Origin: Planctomycetota bacterium
GTDB lineage: Bacteria; Planctomycetota; UBA1135; GCA-002686595
Direction: 5' to 3'
NCBI GenBank assembly: GCA_023150475.1
Contig: JAKLKU010000013.1
Location: 100,704-164,703 of the forward strand
Length of the DNA: 64,000 bases
Made by a program: the position numbers and the translations under genes. The notes beneath the pieces are model-generated. The model was not told the origin of the DNA. It saw only the letters and a list, made by a program, of their open reading frames with translations, and searched no databases. Shown here piece after piece: positions 1-8,144 of this stretch (within the stretch, counting starts at the first letter, position 1; each line of letters begins with the position of its first letter).

Positions 1-535
1 ACGCGATCGTCGGCATCTTGGCGATCAAGCGCACGATCGACGCGCGCACGTCCTTCGCATCCGCGCCGTCCTGATAGAACGTCGTCAGCGCCGCGACCGC
101 CGACGCGCACACCGGCATAGGGTGCGCGGCCTTCGGCATCGCTTCGAAGAAGCGGCGGAAGTCCTCGTGGAGCAACGTGTGGCGCGTGATGTCGCGCGTG
201 AACGCCGCGAGTTGCTCCTTCTTCGGCAGTTCGCCGTAGATCAAGAGCCACGCGACTTCGAGGAAGCTCGAGCGCGTCGCGAGCTCTTCGATCGGGTAGC
301 CGCGATAACGCAGGATGCCCTTGTCGCCGTCGATGAACGTGATCGCGCTCTTGCACGAGCCGCTGTTCGCGTAGCCCGGATCGAGCGTGATCAAACCGGT
401 CGCACTGCGCAGTTTCGCGATGTCGATACCGGCTTCGCCTTCGCTACCCACGACGACGGGGAACGAGTACTCCTTCCCGGCGTAGCTGAGCTCGATCTTG
501 TCCGTGTTGCCTTGGGTCATGGTCTGCGTGTTCAT
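1..535 (-). CDS. gltA: Citrate synthase, N-terminal part (runs off the window)
   Basis: This is the first 178 residues of a hexameric-type citrate synthase, which condenses oxaloacetate and acetyl-CoA in the TCA cycle in the cytoplasm. The visible part has the family's small N-terminal beta domain and then the hallmark stretch LDPGYANSGSCKSAITFIDG, followed by GILRYRGYPIEELA and WLLIYGELP, all typical of bacterial GltA. The catalytic His and Asp residues lie beyond the window edge. The start is the ATG at 533-535; a second ATG lies five codons inside (MNTQTM) and could be used instead. A TAGAAT hexamer about 90 nt upstream is a candidate promoter. It reads toward the window edge, away from top6B, with a long repeat-bearing spacer between them. 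Confidence 0.93.
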   Translation of the reverse strand, partial: MNTQTMTQGNTDKIELSYAGKEYSFPVVVGSEGEAGIDIAKLRSATGLITLDPGYANSGSCKSAITFIDGDKGILRYRGYPIEELATRSSFLEVAWLLIYGELPKKEQLAAFTRDITRHTLLHEDFRRFFEAMPKAAHPMPVCASAVAALTTFYQDGADAKDVRASIVRLIAKMPTIA

Positions 536-623
536 GGCGATCCGTGAGTGGGGTTGGCGACGACGCCCTTCGTCGCACAACCAGGGCTCGGTGCCTTTGA
601 GTCAGTGTGCGTAGAAGCGCGGG

Positions 624-629
624 ATTCTA
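624..629 (-). promoter_or_regulatory. Candidate -10 element for gltA
   Basis: TAGAAT on the minus strand, a near-consensus sigma-70-type -10, stands about 90 nt before the citrate synthase start. A weak -35 candidate containing TGATT lies 17-18 nt further upstream. It is inferred from sequence alone. Confidence 0.4.
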
Positions 630-1166
630 TGCCCGCGAGCGTCTCCGAATCACGGCCCAACTTGCGGCTGCGTTCGGCCTTGCCGCGCGGACGTCGGCCC
701 GGCCTTATCGACGGCAGCGCCGCGCCTTTGGAGTCCGCCGCGGGCGAGCCGTCGGACCGCGCCCCGGCGAGGCGCGTTTCCGGCACACCGAGGCTTCGGA
801 GCAGTCACCGAAACGGACTCCCCTGGAGCGTGCGGCGACTCGCCGTTGGCGCGCCGGGTTCGAGCGGCGGGGCGGCGAGTGGCGGGGCCCGGCCAGGCGC
901 GGGCGGCGCCCGCCTAAGGCGTTGAGCTCCACGGACTTGCGCGCTGATGGGTCCGCTCGCGCCTCGCGCGCCCGCAAGTCCGCTCGCGCGGCTCTGCGTC
1001 GCCCGATCGCTACTGCCTCGCGTGGCTGCGCCGAAAATCGCGAGCGGGGTGCAACCGAGCGCAAGCGAGCGAGTCCATGCTGGAAGCCCCGAAGTGTGTC
1101 CGCCGCCGCGATCCGGGCGCCGAGCCGCGCGAGGGACGCACCGAACCACCGCCCCGATTCGAGCGG

Positions 1167-1217
1167 CCCGCAACTCGAGCCGGCCCGCAACTCGAGCCGG
1201 CCCGCAGTTCAAGCCGG
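1167..1217. repeat. Three tandem 17-bp repeats
   Basis: The unit CCCGCAACTCGAGCCGG occurs at 1167-1183 and 1184-1200, with a third copy (two mismatches) at 1201-1217. It lies in non-coding DNA between top6B and gltA. Arrays of the same or nearly the same period occur near 19.95 kb and 59.6 kb. Confidence 0.9.
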
Positions 1218-1409
1218 CGGAACCCGCGACCGTCCGTCCGTTCGGCGCCCTTCGACGCTCCGTGCGCGTCCCGGCCCGGCCGCCCTTCCCGGTGAGCGTG
1301 TGATCACGCCGCGAACCGCGTTGGTGTGCCCGAGCTCGGGTGTCGCGCTCCAACGTGCGGTGCCCGTCGCCGCGCCCCTCGTCGCTCGCCCGGCGTGCGC
1401 TGGCTCCGG

Positions 1410-3188
1410 TCAGAACTTGCGGCTCTTGTTCAGCACGTCCTCGAGCGTGCTCGTCGTGCCGTCGCGTTCCTTGTCCGTCAGGTCGAGGATCTCTTGCAGC
1501 GCGATGCCGATGTGGGGGATGTACTTCTCGATGTACGAGCGCTTCTGGAACTCCGCCTGCAAGCGCTTGCCCTTGCGGATGTACGCGGCGAGTTTGCGGC
1601 CGCAGTCCTGCAGGCCGAGCCGGATCTCCTTCTGGATCTCCGGGTAGTTCGCGATCGCTTCCTTCGACTCCGAAGTGAACGGCACCCACACGCTCGCGAT
1701 GTGCACGAGCACGGCGCACGGTCCGATCGGCAGTGCGCCTTTCGGTTGTTGCAGGCCGTACGCCTTCCAGTTGGTCGCGATCACCGATTTGGTGACGGCG
1801 CACGCGGACTGTTGGTAGAGCAACGGCACGCGGTTGGCGAGGCGCAGCACCCGAATCGGTTCGTCCGCGTTGCCGACGAGGTCCTCGGTCGCGATCACGG
1901 CTTTCTTCTTCGTGATGCGGCCCTCCTCGCTGAGCTCGAGCCCGACGCCGCCCGGTTTGCCGTACGCGATGCCGACTTCGATCAGGAACGGGTTGCCGCG
2001 GTACACGGCGGCGGGCCGCGTCGACGCGACGTAGAAGTCGGCCTCGATCTCCTTCTTGAGGCCCGAGAGCACGAGCTCTTCGCCGATCGGCGAGATGCAG
2101 TTCGTCGGCGGCGAGCTGATCTTCGTCTTCTGGATCGCTTCGTGGAGCGCGGCTGCTTCCTCGCGCGCGATGCGCGTCGGGTACGCCTTCGCCGAGACCT
2201 TCGCGGTGTCGCAGATCTCCTCGGCGACCTTCGGGCCGACGCGCGAGAACTCCTCTTGCAGGAACCCGGAGAGCGAGCGGCAGCTCGTGTCCTTCAGCAT
2301 CGCGATCAGGACCCCGAGCTCGACGCCGTGCGGGTGCGGTTTGATCTCGACGGTCTCGGGCGGCAGAGCCTTGGTGCTGCGCGCGTAGGTCACGCGCTCC
2401 GAACCGCCTTCCTTGCCGACCGTCGGGTCGGAGTAGTGCAGCGTGAGGTGCGGGTTCGCGATCGCGGTCTGCTTCAAGTACATGTCGACCGAGCGCAGGC
2501 CCTTCTGGTACTTGGCCTCCATCTCGATCTCGACGCGCGTGCCGTGGTCCTTGTCCCAGTCGATCACCTTCTCGTCGTGCACGTCGGGCTTGTTCTTCGC
2601 CGTGTCGACGGTCAGGAGGAACTCGTGCGCCTGCGCCTTCTTGCCGGTCTTCGAGACGATGCGCGCGGGCTTGCCGGTCGTGAGCTGGCCGTACATCACG
2701 GCCGCGGAGATGCCGATGCCCTGTTGGCCGCGCGTCTGGCTGAGCTTGTGGAACTTCGAGCCGTAGAGCAGCTTGCCGAACACCTTGCCGACCTGTTCCG
2801 CGACGATGCCGGGCCCGTTGTCCTCGACGGCGATGCGGAAACGATCGGTGCCGGTCTCGGTGATCTCGACCGCGATCTCGGGCAGGATGCCGGCTTCCTC
2901 GCACGCGTCGAGCGAGTTGTCGACCGCTTCCTTGACGGCGGTGAGGAGGCCCTTGAGCGGCGAATCGAATCCCAACAGGTGCCGGTTCTTCGTGAAGAAC
3001 TCGGAGACCGAGATCTCGCGCTGCTTCTCGGCCATCTCCTGGGCCGTCGCGCGGCGTTTCGACTCGCTTTCGCGCTTCGGCTGGCCGGCCTCGGCCGCAG
3101 CGTCGTCGTCGGCCTTCTTCGGTTGTTTCGCTCCGGCGGCGGCGCTCGCTTCCATGTCGAACAGAGTGGGGCTGGCGTTGTTGTCCAC
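1410..3188 (-). CDS. top6B: DNA topoisomerase VI subunit B
   Basis: This is the ATPase (GHKL) subunit of a type IIB topoisomerase, which passes duplexes through breaks made by subunit A. The N box KEAVDNSLDAC is near residue 90, the G1 box EDNGPGI near 122-128 and the G2 box SQTRGQQGIGISA near 150-162; the transducer domain follows, with the conserved TNCISPIGEE stretch around residue 360. The length, 592 residues, fits archaeal Top6B. I place the start at the GTG at 3188: it follows GAGGT by 6 nt, whereas the upstream GTG at 3212 has no ribosome site. The first 50 residues are a charged low-complexity lead. No subunit A (Spo11-like) gene is in the window, so the partner must be elsewhere or absent. 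Topo VI is typical of Archaea and plants and sporadic in Bacteria. Confidence 0.95.
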   Translation of the reverse strand: MDNNASPTLFDMEASAAAGAKQPKKADDDAAAEAGQPKRESESKRRATAQEMAEKQREISVSEFFTKNRHLLGFDSPLKGLLTAVKEAVDNSLDACEEAGILPEIAVEITETGTDRFRIAVEDNGPGIVAEQVGKVFGKLLYGSKFHKLSQTRGQQGIGISAAVMYGQLTTGKPARIVSKTGKKAQAHEFLLTVDTAKNKPDVHDEKVIDWDKDHGTRVEIEMEAKYQKGLRSVDMYLKQTAIANPHLTLHYSDPTVGKEGGSERVTYARSTKALPPETVEIKPHPHGVELGVLIAMLKDTSCRSLSGFLQEEFSRVGPKVAEEICDTAKVSAKAYPTRIAREEAAALHEAIQKTKISSPPTNCISPIGEELVLSGLKKEIEADFYVASTRPAAVYRGNPFLIEVGIAYGKPGGVGLELSEEGRITKKKAVIATEDLVGNADEPIRVLRLANRVPLLYQQSACAVTKSVIATNWKAYGLQQPKGALPIGPCAVLVHIASVWVPFTSESKEAIANYPEIQKEIRLGLQDCGRKLAAYIRKGKRLQAEFQKRSYIEKYIPHIGIALQEILDLTDKERDGTTSTLEDVLNKSRKF

Positions 3189-3214
3189 GATGCGACCTCG
3201 ATCTCCGCGCACTT

Positions 3215-3220
3215 CCTATA
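3215..3220 (-). promoter_or_regulatory. Candidate -10 element for top6B
   Basis: TATAGG on the minus strand would place a transcription start near 3208, giving a leader of about 20 nt that contains the GAGGT ribosome site at 3195-3199. This supports the GTG at 3188 as the start of top6B. Confidence 0.35.
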
Positions 3221-3373
3221 GGAGCTCCGAGGCGGATGCAAGGGACGCGCGGGGCGATCGCCCGGGGCGGCGCGGCGGAAAACGGACTTGCCGGTAACGA
3301 CTGCACGCCGGTGCGCATGTCGAACGCGGCGGCTGCGAGTTCGCGCCGCGTGGTCACTCGAGAAGGAACTCCG

Positions 3374-5083
3374 ATGAAGCTCACGTGCATTCTCCTCACT
3401 GGCGGTCTGTGCTCCTCGACCGCGCTCGCCCAGGCCGGTCTGTTCGGCATGTGGGGGCTCCCCGGCGATCGGCTCGGCGCCGCGGCCTCCGCGATCGGCG
3501 ACGTCGACGGCGACGGCCGCGCCGATTTCATCGTCGGCTCGCCGCAAGCCGACGGCCTCGAACCCGATGCGGGCCACGTCCAGGTCGTCTCGACCCGGAT
3601 CACGGGCGCCGTGTTGCTCGTGCAGGGCCAGAAGACCGGCGATCGGTTCGGCGAAGCGCTCGCCGGCATCGGCGACCTGACCGGCGACGGCGTCAACGAG
3701 TTCGTCGTCGGCGCGCCGGGCGCCGACCTCGGCGCCACGATCGACTGCGGCGCGAAGTACGTGGTGAACGGCGCGACCGGCGCGATCCTGCACACGTCGG
3801 TCGGTGCGTTCTCCGGGCTCCAGTTCGGTGCCGTGATCGCGAACGTCGGCGACTGGAGCGGCGACGGCAAGCCCGAGTACGCGGTCGGCGTGCCGACCGA
3901 CGACACCGTCGCGACCAACGCGGGCGCGGTGTACCTCTTCAACGGCGCGACGCACGTGCTCTTCAAGACGCTCTACGGCGCGCACATCGGCGACGGTTTC
4001 GGCTCCGCCGTCGCCGGCGCGGGACGGTACACGAACGATGCGATCCCCGACTTGATCGTCGGCGCGCCGAGCTACGACTCGGGCGCCGCGCCGCTCAACT
4101 GCGGCCGCGCGTACGTCTACTCCGGCGCGTCTCCGTACTCGCTCGTCTACACCTACACCGGCACGTACAGCGTCGGCAGCCTCGGCTATTCGGTCAGCGG
4201 CGGTTTCGACGTCAACGGTGACGGGCTCGACGAAGTGTTGATCGGCGAGCCGTTCGCCGACGTCAACGGCAACTTCTCCGGACGCGCCGTCGTATTGAGC
4301 GGCGGTCTGCCGTTCGTGCTCTTCGACCTCGGTGGCGGCGCGATCAGCGACACGTTCGGCAGCGCCGTCATCGGCCTCGGCGACGTCGACGGCGACGGCA
4401 AGGACGACTTCGCAGTCGGTGCGCCGCTCGCGGAGAGCGGTGTGTTGACCGACGCGGGCCGCGTCGACGTCTTCAGCGGTGCGACCGGCAACGTGCTCAC
4501 GCAGAGCTACGGCGGCGTCGTGAACCAAGGCTACGGCCAGACGCTCTGCGCGCCCGGCCTGATCAACGCGGACCCGTACGCGGACGTGATCTTCGGTGCG
4601 CCGTTCGACTACTGGACCGCGCCGTACGGCGGCTCGTTGCACATCGGACTCTCGAACGTGCCGAGCCCGAGCGAGTACTGCACGGCGAAGATCACGAGCC
4701 AAGGCTGCTCGCCGCGCATCTGGCTCTTCGGTTGCCCGACGCTCTCGGTCGCGGACAACTTCCACATCCAGGCGATCCAGTGCCACCCGAACAAGCCGGG
4801 CATCCTGATCTGGTCGCTGCAGTCGGCGAGCCTGCCGTTCGGCGGAGGCACGTTGTGCGTCAAGCCGCCGATCGTGCGCACGCCGGTGCAGACGTCGCAG
4901 CCCTACAACACGGGCCCGTGCGACGGTTGGTACGACTTCCACATGTCGCACGCCTACATGAGCTCGCAGGGCCTGGTCGCCGGCACGACGTTCTTCGCGC
5001 AGTATTGGATGCGCGACAACGGCTTCAGCGCGCCGAACAACATCGGGCTCTCGACCGCGATGCAGACGCTCGTCTTGCCCTGA
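3374..5083 (+). CDS. Secreted FG-GAP repeat protein with planctomycete-type C-terminal domain
   Basis: The 569-residue product starts with a signal peptide (MKLTCILLTGGLCSSTALAQA) and then has seven FG-GAP/integrin-alpha-like blades, each with a GDxDGDGxxDFxVGxP core, for example near residues 41, 102, 164 and 335. The DxDGDG loops probably bind calcium in a seven-bladed propeller. The last 135 residues are a separate cysteine-bearing beta domain starting YCTAKITSQGCSP that recurs, without the cysteines, at the end of the Asp-box protein at 46488-49247. The ATG at 3374 follows GAAGGA by a good spacing; earlier in-frame starts lack one. It is probably exported, either surface-attached or extracellular; the ligand is unknown. 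A strong hairpin lies 16 bp after the stop. Confidence 0.85.
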   Translation: MKLTCILLTGGLCSSTALAQAGLFGMWGLPGDRLGAAASAIGDVDGDGRADFIVGSPQADGLEPDAGHVQVVSTRITGAVLLVQGQKTGDRFGEALAGIGDLTGDGVNEFVVGAPGADLGATIDCGAKYVVNGATGAILHTSVGAFSGLQFGAVIANVGDWSGDGKPEYAVGVPTDDTVATNAGAVYLFNGATHVLFKTLYGAHIGDGFGSAVAGAGRYTNDAIPDLIVGAPSYDSGAAPLNCGRAYVYSGASPYSLVYTYTGTYSVGSLGYSVSGGFDVNGDGLDEVLIGEPFADVNGNFSGRAVVLSGGLPFVLFDLGGGAISDTFGSAVIGLGDVDGDGKDDFAVGAPLAESGVLTDAGRVDVFSGATGNVLTQSYGGVVNQGYGQTLCAPGLINADPYADVIFGAPFDYWTAPYGGSLHIGLSNVPSPSEYCTAKITSQGCSPRIWLFGCPTLSVADNFHIQAIQCHPNKPGILIWSLQSASLPFGGGTLCVKPPIVRTPVQTSQPYNTGPCDGWYDFHMSHAYMSSQGLVAGTTFFAQYWMRDNGFSAPNNIGLSTAMQTLVLP

Positions 5084-5098
5084 CGACGTGCGCAACCA

Positions 5099-5135
5099 GC
5101 ACGGACCGCTGCGCGACTCGCGTGGCGGTCCGTGC
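5099..5135. terminator. Hairpin between convergent genes, possible bidirectional terminator
   Basis: GCACGGACCGC at 5099-5109 pairs perfectly with GCGGTCCGTGC at 5125-5135 across a 15-nt loop. It sits between the convergent FG-GAP gene and the small zinc-ribbon gene. There is no T-run, so it may act only as a stem protecting 3' ends. Confidence 0.5.
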
Positions 5136-5142
5136 GTTCGTG

Positions 5143-5340
5143 TCAGGCGACGAGTTCGCGCACGAGCCAGACGAGGGCGCCGCCGAGGAGGAAGAGCTTC
5201 GGCGCGCTCGTCAGGCAGCCTGCCTTCAAGTAGCGCTGCTGCAGCGAGCCCGCGCACTCGGGGCAGACTCGCGGTTTCGGCTCGGGGAGCGCCGCCTTGC
5301 AGTGCGGGCAGGTGGATTCAGCGACGAGGCGCGGCGACAT
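5143..5340 (-). CDS. Small zinc-ribbon protein with a C-terminal membrane helix
   Basis: This 65-residue protein has two knuckles, CPHC at residues 11-14 and CPEC at 27-30, the layout of a zinc ribbon, and one hydrophobic helix at the C-terminus (about residues 46-62, KLFLLGGALVWLV). It overlaps the 3' end of mqnA by 23 bp on the same strand, so it is likely co-transcribed with it. No function can be assigned; a ribbon on a membrane tail suggests a protein-protein adaptor at the inner membrane. The paired cysteines and the 3' hairpin make a real gene more likely than chance. Confidence 0.65.
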   Translation of the reverse strand: MSPRLVAESTCPHCKAALPEPKPRVCPECAGSLQQRYLKAGCLTSAPKLFLLGGALVWLVRELVA

Positions 5341-6178
5341 CGTGGTCCTTCGGGGCGAGTGCGAGCGCGGGGAACTCCGGGCGCGCGAGGTCGAACGCGG
5401 CGGCGCGATCGCGGAAGAGTTCGAGCGAGCGCGTGAGCTCCGCCCCGGGCGCGAAGCCGCACTCCTCGGCGAGATAACGCAGGCACGCGTCTTCTGCGAG
5501 GCGCCACCGCGAGCTCGCTTCGCGCGCGAGCTCCGGGATCGCCGCGACGCCGCGCTCGCGCGCCGCGTGGAACGCAGCGAGCTCGCGTGCGTCGAGTTCG
5601 ACTCCCGGCCGCACGATCCACACGGCGAACGCGAAGTCGAGTCCGGTCTCGGCGACCCACGCCGCGGCGGGGTCGAAACTTTCGGGCGGATGGGCCCCGA
5701 GTTTCGTGCAGAGCGCCGCGTCGCCGATCGCGAGCCACGCGTCGGCTCCGGAGCGCTCCGCTTCGGCGCGCGGGTCCGCGCGTTCGCCGTTCGCGAGCGG
5801 CAGCGGTTCGCGGAACGTCACGCGGTCGCGGCCGAGTCGTTCGGAGAGCAGCACGCGCACCAAGGTCTGCGCCGCGCGGCTCGACGGATCGAGGACGACG
5901 TCGCGCAATTCGGCGAACGGCCGGCGCAGGAAGAGTTGGACGCTCGACACGCGGCCTCGGCCGAGCACCGCGGCGCCCGCCACGAACCGATAACCGGGCG
6001 CGCGGAAGAGTTCGATCGAGCTGACGAGCGCCACGTCGAGGGCGCCGCTCCTCAGTCGTTCCACCAGACGCGCCGGCACGTCGAACGAAAGCTCGAAATG
6101 CGCCTCGCGCTCGAGCCCGAGGTGCAGCGGCCGCGCGACCAGATAGGGCGGCGCGCCGACCTTCAGGGAGCTTCGCAT
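5318..6178 (-). CDS. mqnA: Chorismate dehydratase (futalosine pathway)
   Basis: MqnA converts chorismate to 3-[(1-carboxyvinyl)oxy]benzoate, the first committed step of the futalosine route to menaquinone. The 286-residue sequence begins MRSSLKVGAPPYLVARPLH, equivalent to the usual VGRISYLNAxPL opening, and continues with the periplasmic-binding-protein-like fold: LRSGALDVALVSSIEL near residue 45 and the VVLDPSSRAAQTLVR stretch near 90. The usual S-x-S-x-T/A turn is present as DPSSRAA. The start at 6178 is chosen because the family begins there; a TATCCT hexamer only 6 nt upstream suggests a leaderless message. The mqnC and mqnE genes are 24 kb away at 28.9-31.3 kb, and mqnB and mqnD are not in the window. 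Confidence 0.85.
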   Translation of the reverse strand: MRSSLKVGAPPYLVARPLHLGLEREAHFELSFDVPARLVERLRSGALDVALVSSIELFRAPGYRFVAGAAVLGRGRVSSVQLFLRRPFAELRDVVLDPSSRAAQTLVRVLLSERLGRDRVTFREPLPLANGERADPRAEAERSGADAWLAIGDAALCTKLGAHPPESFDPAAAWVAETGLDFAFAVWIVRPGVELDARELAAFHAARERGVAAIPELAREASSRWRLAEDACLRYLAEECGFAPGAELTRSLELFRDRAAAFDLARPEFPALALAPKDHDVAAPRR

Positions 6179-6184
6179 CCGCGG

Positions 6185-6190
6185 AGGATA
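6185..6190 (-). promoter_or_regulatory. Candidate -10 element, leaderless, mqnA
   Basis: TATCCT on the minus strand ends 6 nt before the mqnA ATG and is preceded by TGT, resembling an extended -10. A start site 6-7 nt downstream would fall on the start codon. Confidence 0.45.
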
Positions 6191-6305
6191 ACACCCGCGG
6201 CGCAGCGGCGAGCCGGCGGGGCGCGACACGACCTTTGCACGTCGCGGCTCAAGCGCGGCGCCCGTCGCGGTCGAACCGCGAGCGGATCGCACCGAGGAGG
6301 GGGCC

Positions 6306-7085
6306 TTGGAACGAGGGAGTGTGCGCTTGAAGTCCGTCCGTACTGCACTTTGGACGTCGATCGTCTGCGGCGCGTTCGTGGCGAGCGGCTGCGGTCGCTA
6401 CGCACCGACGAAGTCCGCGCGTTCCTCGACGCCGGCGAGCTCGCCGGCGGCCCCGAACGCCGAAACGCCGGTCGCCGGAACGTCGAACGCCGCAACGTCG
6501 AACGCCGCAGCGTCGGCCGTCGCAGCGTCGGCCGTCGCATCGTCGGCCGCCGCATCTTCGGCCGCGGAGCGCGTCGAAGCCGACGCCGCCGTGGAGTCTT
6601 ACGGCGAGCCCGACGACGAGGCCGCCGTCGCGGCGCTCGCGCGGAGCGCGAAACCGCGGCCGAGCTTCGGTTTCGACTTGCCGGACGGTTGGCGCGTGCG
6701 CGCGGTGTCGCCGAAGGAACTCGCGGCGTTCTACGTGCGCGGCAATCCGCGGCTTGCGTGTCGGCTGACCGAACTCGCGGGCGACGGCGGTGGCCTCGCG
6801 GCGCTCGTCGACGGTTGGCGGCGAGAGTTCGCGCTCGAAGCGAGCGGCGACGACGAGCCGCTCGATTGGCCGGCCGCGCGGTTGTGCGGCCGCGAAGCGC
6901 GCATCGTCGACCTGGAAGCTCCTGCGGAGCGCGGCACGGAAAGAAAGTCACGCGTCGCGCTCGTCGCGATCGGAGCCGCGGACACGTGGGTCTTCGAGCT
7001 CTGCGGTCCGACCGACTTGGTCCGGCTCGAACGTGGCGCATTCTTCGCGCTCGCTCGTTCGCTCGTGCGTCTCGAAGCGCACTGA
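6306..7085 (+). CDS. Predicted lipoprotein with Ala/Ser-rich linker, unknown function
   Basis: The 259-residue product has a lipoprotein signal ending in FVASGC, with the lipidated Cys at about residue 29, then about 60 residues of Ala/Ser/Thr-rich linker built from short DNA repeats, then a compact domain from about residue 115 (FGFDLPDGWRVRAVSPKELAAFYV to the end). The domain resembles the DcrB/PsbP-like 'predicts how a solute protein looks' fold only in its opening PDGWR motif, so I do not name it. The TTG at 6306 follows GGAGGGGG at a short spacing; the GTG at 6321 is an alternative start. It probably stands anchored to a membrane facing the periplasm. Confidence 0.7.
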   Translation: MERGSVRLKSVRTALWTSIVCGAFVASGCGRYAPTKSARSSTPASSPAAPNAETPVAGTSNAATSNAAASAVAASAVASSAAASSAAERVEADAAVESYGEPDDEAAVAALARSAKPRPSFGFDLPDGWRVRAVSPKELAAFYVRGNPRLACRLTELAGDGGGLAALVDGWRREFALEASGDDEPLDWPAARLCGREARIVDLEAPAERGTERKSRVALVAIGAADTWVFELCGPTDLVRLERGAFFALARSLVRLEAH

Positions 7086-7220
7086 CGCCGGCGATCGGCA
7101 CGCTGCGAAAGCGACCGTCGCTAAAGATCCGTTCGAACGCGAACCGAATCGAAGCGTCGAGGGATCCGCGCGAGTCGGAGGGACTCGCGCCCCACGAGAC
7201 CAACATTCGGGGAATGTCCG

Positions 7221-8060
7221 ATGCAATTGCGCACCTTCGTGTGCTTCGCTCCCGTCGTCGTCGCACTGTCGTCCTGCTCGTCGCTCCAAGGCTTCGGCCA
7301 GAAGAAGGAGCAGGGGCTCGGACAAGTCGACGAGCTGCTCGCGCGTGTCGAGCAAGTCCAAGTCGAATCCTTGCTCTGCAAGGACTCCGCTCACGCCGCG
7401 TACGGCGTCCTGCAGTCGATCGTCGGGCCTGATTTCGACGGCGACGCGATCGGCGCGCACGCGACGCTCGAAAAGAGCATCGAAGCCTCCGAGGAGCAGT
7501 CGAAGAAACTCGCCGACTCGATCGTGCCGCTCGAGAACTCCGCCAACGCCGTGTTCGAGCGTTGGACCGCCGACCTCGAGCAGTTCGGCAACACGAAGCT
7601 CCGCCAGCAGAGCCAAGCGCGCATGGAGGAGACCCGTGCGCGGTGTGACGCCGTCCTGCGCGCCGTGCGCGCCGCCGATGTCGCGTACGAAGCGTTCAAC
7701 GCCGACCTGAAGGACCACGCGCTCTTCCTGGAGCACGACTTCAACGCTTCCTCGGTCGCGTCGATCGCCGGCGCCGTCGACGGCTTGCAATTCCAGGCGA
7801 CCGAGCTCGATCGCCGGCTCGACGCGTGCGCCGCCGCGGCGAAGAGCTACGTCGCTGCGTCCGCGCTGCGCGGCGAAGTCGCGCCGGAAGCGCAGCCCGA
7901 GCCGGTCGCGCAAGCGCCGAAGCCCGCGGCGAAGTCGAACACGCTGCGCAAGAAGCCCGCGACGGTCGCCAAGGCCGAGCCCGCGCCGCAACCGGAAGCG
8001 CCCGCGCCGGAGCACGAACCCGCGCCGCAGCCGACGCCCGACGACCAGCAGCAGCACTGA
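7221..8060 (+). CDS. DUF2959-like lipoprotein
   Basis: This 279-residue protein starts with a lipobox (VVALSSC, Cys about residue 19) and then has the helical pattern of the DUF2959 family: ENSANAVFERWTADLEQF, LRQQSQARMEETRARCDAVLRA and LKDHALFLEHDFNASSVASI, where the family has LKD-x-x-LYLKHNLNA. About 70 C-terminal residues are a Pro/Ala/Glu-rich tail. The family's role is unknown; it is a predicted coiled-coil envelope lipoprotein. The ATG follows GGGGA with good spacing. It precedes the electron-transfer run by 84 bp on the same strand, so co-transcription is possible but not shown. Confidence 0.75.
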   Translation: MQLRTFVCFAPVVVALSSCSSLQGFGQKKEQGLGQVDELLARVEQVQVESLLCKDSAHAAYGVLQSIVGPDFDGDAIGAHATLEKSIEASEEQSKKLADSIVPLENSANAVFERWTADLEQFGNTKLRQQSQARMEETRARCDAVLRAVRAADVAYEAFNADLKDHALFLEHDFNASSVASIAGAVDGLQFQATELDRRLDACAAAAKSYVAASALRGEVAPEAQPEPVAQAPKPAAKSNTLRKKPATVAKAEPAPQPEAPAPEHEPAPQPTPDDQQQH

Positions 8061-8144
8061 GCCGCGAACGAGGTCCATCGCGCGGCTCGAGCCCGGCGTC
8101 GCCGCCGCTCGCGCCGCGCGCACCTCTCTCGGGCGTTTTCCTCG

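Larger units (their letters stand above)
536..1409. other. Gene-free stretch between gltA and top6B
   Basis: Open frames exist on both strands here but all give arginine/alanine-rich shadow proteins without recognisable domains or good starts. The stretch holds the gltA promoter candidate and a 17-bp tandem repeat. I see no top6A here. Confidence 0.6.

Noticed and set aside
705..1190. Possible gene between gltA and top6B on the minus strand, including a remnant of top6A
   Set aside because: The product is Arg/Ala-rich with no Toprim or winged-helix motif and crosses the 17-bp repeats.
805..3966. Long open frame (over 1000 codons) on the minus strand across top6B and the FG-GAP gene
   Set aside because: It is out of frame with two clearly conserved genes, has Arg/Ala/Pro-rich composition and no domain; GC-rich DNA yields such shadow frames throughout (also 6948-10340, 10322-13597 and 46002-49190 on the minus strand).
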